Shown here piece by piece: positions 57,310-64,000 of a stretch of 64,000 nt of DNA. This stretch comes from Hirudinaria manillensis (lineage: Eukaryota; Annelida; Clitellata; Hirudinida; Hirudinidae), in assembly GCA_034509925.1 (NCBI GenBank), contig CM067529.1:2828501-2892500 (forward strand), in the 5' to 3' direction. The translations under genes were made by a program, and so were the position numbers. The notes beneath the pieces were generated by a model, which saw only the letters and a program-made list of their open reading frames with translations, searched no databases and had not been told where the DNA came from. Each line of letters begins with the position of its first letter. Positions within the stretch are counted from its first letter, which is position 1.

Positions 57310-60300
57310 ATGGATTCAAATCGAGAATCGAAAGCAATAGTATCGCGACTTTCCAACCCCAGCAGGTCAAAGGTCTGCACCTTTTACGATGACGTAGGAG
57401 GGCATAATCGTTTAAGGCTGACTGTCAACAACAATTCATTCCCGAACATTCATTCGTTGAAGTCTGAACTTTCCAGACGAATTGAAGTTTTACCCCAAGG
57501 AGTGAAAAGAATCTTCACTCCTCGCTGTCAGACGGAGATCAAATCTCTCGAGAACCTGAGAAATGAGGGGCACTACCTCTGTACATCTTTGACGAGACCG
57601 AGAAACAGAAAGCTGCTGGAAACTTTGGCAACGAATTCTCAGACTTCATTGACGAGAAAGACGCCTGGTCCTTTGAAGAGGAGTATCACGTCTACTGGAG
57701 ATGGCAATTATGATGACGATGTTTTGCCGAGGTTTTTTTTTTTAACTTGTGATTTCATTTTCATTTTCAGTTTCAATTTGCTTCGAATAGGAGATCATTA
57801 CTGGCCTTGAGTAGCCATGTGGCTTTACGCGCAATGCTTTCAAGTAGAACTAAAGTTACTTTAACAGGGTAATTTAACTCGTGAGAGTCGAAAATTTAAT
57901 TATTAACAACATGACATTTAGAAATTGTCATTTTCATTTTGAAATCTTCTTTTGAAACCTCATTAATGTTTAAATAAATTAAATTCAATTTCGCTTTTTT
58001 TTTTAAAATCGATTTTCCATCTCAGAGAATCCAAAATCGCCTGGGGAAGCGGTCTTAGACGGAGCGAAGGAAAGGAAATACTTTTATTCCTTAATGGAAA
58101 GCCGGAGAAGAACATTTCAATCGTCCTTGGTTCGAGTTGGAACATGTCCGTCGTCATCAGGAAGGCTTCCAGGTCTTTCCAGGTTCAAATTGCAAAACTT
58201 TTGACGTCTGATGGAAAAGAGGTTTTGTCTTTCGTTTTCATGTCAATTGCATTTAATGGGTTTAAATTCACAATTTAATTAAATTGCTTTGATGATTAAT
58301 TCCAGAAACATTTAAATAGCTTTTTATGATTTAGTACAATGTCAAATTCGGATATTTGGTTAAATAATTCTGGCAAAATGTCGCTTGCAGATCAAATCCA
58401 TGTCTCAATTGTTGCAAGGCTTGCAACCGTTTATCGCTCAAACCAAAGATTCTTCGAAAGATTTTAAGAACACGTCGAAGAGAAAATTTGTTGAAAGTAA
58501 AAACATCAGAAAACCAAGCAAACGTCAGTTATACTTTCAAATGGACTTGAAAATTAATTTTAATTTTAATTTTATTAATTAATTTTATTTATTAAATTAA
58601 TAATTTTTAATGTTCACAAGACAAACAGGTTGCTGCTGCTGAAGTACTTTGATCAGCTTATTATTCTTTGTGCTTCACTTACGTGACTATTTAATAATAT
58701 TTGATAATAAATTATTTATTAATGATAATATAAATAATAATAATAATAATAAAATGATTGGCTGCTATTTAGGGAACGATCGTTTATAGAAACAAACTTT
58801 TTTTAGAAGCTTTCCGAGTAATCATAAAGACTGGTTCCCTGCCGAGTGCAGGAACAAATGGAAAAGTTCAGTTGACGATTTACGGAGAAACTGGAAATTC
58901 TGGAAGGAATGGTTTCGGAGGTGGAGAAGCCTTTCAAAGCGGTAAAACTGATGAGTTTTTGGTGAGTGGATTTAATAACAGTTTGTTTATTTATTTTGTG
59001 ATTTCTTGACTTCTAGTAATCAATAATATAATGGATATTGAGATTAATATTACAAATAATAATAATACATCTTTAATATTTTGTTAGCGGAGGCATGTGA
59101 TTCCTTAAGACTGATTCATTCGTCTTACCTTCTTTTAAACTTATTCCAACGGATGAACAACAAAAACCTATTCAAAAATTATAATATTTGAAATATTAAA
59201 AAACAATCCACGAAATTTAAAAACAAAACAGATAAAATAAAAAAAAATTAAAAGATTGTAAAAAATTAAATCAGACAACAAATGAGCACTAATTGACCTC
59301 TACACCTTGCTATCACCTCGCTTCCTCTGAGTGCAAATGTCGAAGTGTTTTTTTTTAATTTTTTCCCTTTTAACGTTCGATTTTGTGAACGAAATGTTGC
59401 TGTACATCAATGTGTCAATAATTATATTAATATTAATCATATCAATTGATCGTATTAATATTAATCACGCGAATTAATTATGTTAATTAGTGGAACTTCC
59501 ACTTCCAGATACACACGGAGAACATAGGACGGCCGTTCAAGGTGAGAATCGAACTCGAGCCCGGAGATGGAGCAGACGGATGGTTTTGTGACGAGGTGAG
59601 GTTGATCGGCATCGCCAATCCGAGGGAAACTTTGGTCTTTCCATGCGGCAGGTGGCTGTCCATCCATGATGACGATTGGCAGCTTTTCAAGGAGTTGCCT
59701 CTTGTTGTAGACGGAGCACCTGTCTTTCCAGGTAAGGAATTGATGTTTGATATTTAATTTATTATTAATTTTATTAATTGTATTATTATTCAAATTACGA
59801 CAATAGAGGAGTAGCAACTAGTAATGCATTTATTTTATTTTATAAAAATCTTCAATTAGAAATAGCAGCAGGTCTAGTAATAACAATGAGAGTGAACAGA
59901 TAGTTACTCGAGTGCTGTATTTCCACAAACATCTTAAAGCCAAGAATCTTAATTCTCTCACAAAATTAATAATTGATCAATAAAACTAATAATTATACTA
60001 ATAGTTAATTATAATTATAATTGAATATATATTAAATACTTATTAATATTATTAATTATATATTCCTTTTAACGAATACTTTATTAAGATGATTAAGAAA
60101 TAATAATTCAGTTGTGACGTACGAAGTATCAGTTAAAACTGGAGACGTTTGGAACGGTGGAACGAATGGAAAAGTTTTTGTGACGTTGCACGGAGTCAAC
60201 GGAGATTCCGGAAGGAGGGGTTTGATTGCTTCAATCGGAAAGGAACTCTTTTCCAGGAACCAGGTGGACGTGAATTCTGACGATTAACATTTTTTTTTAA

Positions 60301-63300
60301 ACAATAATATTTTATTAAATAAAGTAATTATTACGTAATTTGACCTGCGTTATGTGTTAAGCATTAGCCCATCATGTTTGTTATTGTATCGTGAATTTTC
60401 ACCCATGAATTACATGCCAGCAATTAAAAATAATATTTCTGTTATTCCCTTTCCATCATCTTCAAGTTGGACGAATTCAGCTTGGAACTGGTATGGTTGG
60501 GGGACATAAGCCGCGTGGACCTGAGTCTCGAGGAGGTGGAAAGACAGGGAGGTGGAGGGTGGTTCGTCGATTACGTGGCTGTTAAGTGCAGATACCCTAC
60601 GAAGATGGATTGGACCTTTCCATGTTTTAAGTTGATTTGTTTAATGTTCTGTTCAATGTCTAATTTGGATAAAATGTTGTTTAATACTTCAAGACTCTTT
60701 AAGAATTTTAAAGGAATTATTAAATAATTTTAATATTAATAAGTTAATTATGCATTAATAATTAAATTTAATAAGTAGTTTAATCAAACCAAATGTTCAG
60801 CCAATTGAATTGAATTATTTTTGTATGCCATATTTGCATAAATAATTGGAAATTAATATTAATTTTAAGTGCATATATTATTAAAATAGGTTGTTATCAT
60901 AATTGTTCCTCCAGATGGGTTTCTGGAATAAATTGCGACGGACGGACAGAAAGACGGTTGACAATGAAAAATAAATCTTTCGACGATTTCTTGAAATTGG
61001 AAATGGTAATTAAATGAATTTAAACCTGTTAATAAAATATCAAATAAAAATTACTGATAATAATTTATTATTAATTAACTTTATTATTTAATAAATAATT
61101 TAATAAACAATTTAGTAAATCGAATTTCAGGAAATTATTAGATTAAATAAAAATTATTATATAAAAAAGGGAGTAAAAATCTTTGGATAAAAGACTAAAA
61201 GAAAATATATTTATTTTTTAAAAAATATATTTATTTACTTTATTTATTAAATTATTATTTATTAAATATTAAATTATTTTAATCATTATCAACACCAACA
61301 TTTTAATAATTTATTCAGTTCAAACTTCACAGATGGAAATTCAAGACCGGGAACATTGTTCAATTTTACAGTTCTGCTCACAGCGATGTGACATGTAATC
61401 AATATATTGATTTTTATTATTAATAAATCCGTAAATAATCATTCAACAATTTAATCATAATCTGATGTAATTCTTTAAATACTTTTAAATTTCCTACCGT
61501 ACAACAGTACTTTTGTAGATCTGTTGAACTCAAAGCAATTGTTTAAGCCAATCTTTTGAATGCTATAAACATCCAAATGCACTTTGTTAGATTATATGTA
61601 TTATAATAATAATAATATAATATATATGATATTATTATTATAATATATGATATTATTATAATATAATATATAATAATATAATATATATTATATATTATAA
61701 TATCATTTATGAAGCGCCACTACCCGAAGTATCAGCTGAGAATTTCATAGTCCACGCGAAGAGTGCCAATCTGATCCAACTGCAGAGTTCAGAAACAAAA
61801 TTATTTCTTGCCGTCAGAGGAAACGAACTGACCTACGAGGTAATTTGAAAAAAAATATTATTGAAGATATTACAAATATCATTAAAAATGAATCTATTGT
61901 AACATATTTTCATATATTTATTTCAATTAATTATTTATTTGGCATATTTTTGGATATTTATTTTAAAAAGTTGTAACAAATATTATAAAATTAATTACAA
62001 TAATATTAATTATAGTTTATTAAAGCTTATTTTAAACTCAACGGGTTGAAACTTTCAATCAAGGAACGTCAGGATGCCAACTGCGACCTGTCAATCCAAG
62101 CACAACCCGATCAATCGGTTCAGTTTCAATCAGTGGCCAATCTCTCATACTTGGCAATCAAGAAGAACGGATTGATTGTACTATCAAGAAAATCAAGTCG
62201 AAATACAAAGATTCAAGTTTACTGCAAAGTAACTCATTAATGATTCTAACCAAATGATATTATAAATAATACTTATTATAAATAACAAATACTTATTATA
62301 AATAACAAATACTTATTATAAATAACAAATACTTATTATAAATAACAAATACTTATTATAAATAACAAATACTTAATATAAGTAACAAATACTTCATATA
62401 CATAACCAATTCTTATTATAAATAACTTAATTATAAATAAAAACTTAATTTTAAATACTAAGTTAACTTAATCCTGTTAATCCTTAATCCTGTTAAGGGT
62501 ACGTTTAAAAGTGGAAACATAGTTGCTTTCGATACCTCCGTGGTTCAATCAGTTTCCGTGGATCACGTGGTAACAGGTTTGGGGTCAAGAGATGACCTTT
62601 CATCGTACTGGGTGGTCCATAAAATCAGGAAAAGCATCTACTCGTTTGAGTCTCAGTTGCATAAAAATCAATTCTTATCACTGGATCGACAAGAACTTTT
62701 TGTGGATATTTCGGTGAGAATTAATCTTGGGAATTAAATTTGAATTCAATATTTTAATCGTTTATTATTTTTTTCTATTAATTTTTAAATTAAAACATTA
62801 TATAAACTCCTCAAAAGCTCTATGAAAATTAGCTAGGCTAGCATTTTTAGGTCTTCAATTTGAAAATCTGAAAAGTTTGGGATCCATGTTTGAGCCCATA
62901 TTTTTAAGGGTTCGAAAGGCGAACCGAACACTTGCTTCATAATCCACAAAATGAAGCTTCAGGGGCACGTGACCCTGGAATCCAAAGTCCACCCGGGTGT
63001 AATGCTGGGCGTATCGACAGGGGGTACCATGGCGGGCATGAAGGAAGCTGATAAGAGAAGGAATATCGTTCTTTACCCTCGAGTTGTGAAATGTTGGTTT
63101 AAAACTTTGTAATAAATATTTAGACAAACAATTAAAGCAATCGATGTTTTTTTTTAAGTTTAACATTTAAACTCATATTTATTTAAAAGTAAATAAAAAT
63201 CGTATAATTTAATTGATTGTAATTTCATCTAAATGATTGAAAATAAATAAATAAATAATTGATGATATTTCAGTCAAAGAAATGCAAAACAAATCGAATC

Positions 63301-63967
63301 AATTGACAGCTTTTCAATTCTCGAAAAGCGAACGAACAATTTTATCGCCAGTTCTCATCAATTCAGCGAGTGATGGAAGAGGAAAAGGATGGATTGGAAA
63401 GTCCAACTCATCCAATTACGTTCCTTCAATCAGCAGGCATCAATCAATAGATTTGATTGACGATGACGTCAGCAAAGATGGAGAACGGACTGACGGAGAT
63501 AATGATGATGACGATGATGACAAAGATGATGAAGACGACGACGATGACGATGACTCAATGGAACGAGAGGCAGTGGACGATGAAGGTGATGGTAGTGATG
63601 ATGAAATAAGTCACGTGCAGTCCTCAAAAGATAAACAATCTGGTCAGTATTGGAGATGTTATAGCTATTAATATAAATATTTTTTAAGGGAAATAATAAC
63701 AATGATATCAATGATAATGTTCACGAATTTAATAAAAAAAATAACAAATATTGTAAAAAATAATAAATATTTTAATAGATTAATTTATTTTACCTCAAAT
63801 GAATTTAAATCATTTCAGAATGGCGCGTTGCCGTGGCAAATGAGGAGTCTCTTGCAGATGCCGACGTATGTCTGTACGTCTGCGGTTCTCAGGGTTCGTT
63901 TGGTCCGGTTGTCCTTGGGGGGCCGGAAGGGCACCTGTTCGTTGCCGGCAATGTTGACGAGTTCAAA
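57310..63967 (+). CDS. Doublecortin/PLAT multidomain protein, partial (runs off the right edge)
   Basis: Exons: 57310-57731, 58026-58182, 58391-58523, 58807-58961, 59509-59731, 60112-60263, 60467-60630, 60915-61005, 61319-61394, 61715-61839, 62016-62228, 62498-62713, about 62909-63030 (donor uncertain), 63274-63642, 63819-63967. DCX1 reads SKVCTFYDDVGGHNRLRLTV and GVKRIFTPRCQTEIKSLENL. A second DCX-like segment starts at KEILLFLNGKPEKNISIVLG. PLAT/LH2 units start at FRVIIKTGSLPSAGTNGKV, YEVSVKTGDVWNGGTNGKVF and EWRVAVANEESLADADVCLY, with the hallmark WFCDEVRL or WFVDYVAV and FPC..W motifs. Between the second and third PLAT lies a beta-trefoil or fascin-like stretch (LFLAVRGNELTYE, LSYLAIKKNG, GHVTLESKVHPGVMLGV) and a poly-Asp exon. 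PLAT-rich proteins such as LOXHD1 occur in sensory cilia; DCX domains bind microtubules. A ciliary or axonemal role is inferred. Confidence 0.85.
61600..61712. repeat. AT-only palindromic tract before a DCX-PLAT exon
   Basis: About 110 bp consist almost wholly of A and T in overlapping TATAATATATTATA-type palindromes. The tract ends within a few bases of the acceptor at 61714, leaving almost no conventional polypyrimidine tract. Confidence 0.85.
62261..62420 (+). repeat. 20-bp tandem repeat, about eight copies
   Basis: The unit AATAACAAATACTTATTATA repeats perfectly at 62281-62360 (four copies), with diverged copies on both sides. It lies in the intron 62229-62497 of the DCX-PLAT gene. Confidence 0.95.
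63490..63605 (+). repeat. (GAT/GAC)n microsatellite translated as poly-Asp within an exon
   Basis: GATGATGACGATGATGAC-type repeats lie inside the open exon 63274-63642 and encode an Asp/Glu-rich segment between the trefoil-like block and the third PLAT unit. The same repeat is widespread in introns of this window. Confidence 0.85.
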
Positions 63968-64000
63968 GTGGGCAGGACTAAGTGTTCATGAATATTGATG

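Overview
This is a eukaryotic, metazoan nuclear window. It is AT-rich and carries intron-split genes with canonical GT-AG boundaries. There are many (GAT)n, (AAT)n and (GGAT)n microsatellites and a short TTAGGG tract. The gene set is animal-specific: Na+/K+-ATPase alpha, a TARP/CACNG subunit, a KLHL2/3-type kelch protein, tectonic, and a LIM-plus-KY protein of the hillarin type. Hillarin was first named in leech, and together with the style of the sequence this points to a lophotrochozoan such as an annelid. That last step is inference. No prokaryotic operons, CRISPR arrays or phage elements are present.

Layout. 961-2366 (+): an unrecognised membrane protein with a signal peptide. 3308-5279 (-): mitochondrial pyruvate carrier MPC1, whose model requires a 4-nt microexon. 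7215-12157 (+): a bromodomain at the 5' end and an Nse2/PIAS-type SP-RING at the 3' end, probably one gene. 16573-26934 (+): a complete 18-exon Na+/K+-ATPase alpha subunit (1010 aa), with one GC-AG intron and changed residues at the cardiac-glycoside site. 27737-31656 (-): a complete 12-exon KLHL2/3 orthologue (587 aa). It is head to head with 32299-36456 (+), a 14-exon tectonic gene of the ciliary transition zone, across a 642-bp shared promoter. 36911-37990 (+): an intronless SH2/SOCS-like protein. 38512-45523 (-): a TARP/CACNG calcium-channel gamma-like subunit with a PDZ ligand at its C-terminus. 49366-55278 (-): hillarin (1302 aa) with a LIM domain, a coiled coil, an acidic linker and a KY pseudo-transglutaminase. 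57310 to the right edge (+): a partial gene with two doublecortin domains, at least three PLAT units and a trefoil/fascin-like block.

Exon models were built by joining frames across visible splice sites and checking phase. For MPC1, ATP1A, KLHL, tectonic, CACNG, hillarin and the DCX-PLAT gene (up to one uncertain donor) every junction keeps phase, which is the main reason for confidence. The genes are not a pathway or cluster. Two relations are worth noting: KLHL and tectonic share a promoter region, and several genes have microsatellites directly beside their splice sites or expanded inside exons.
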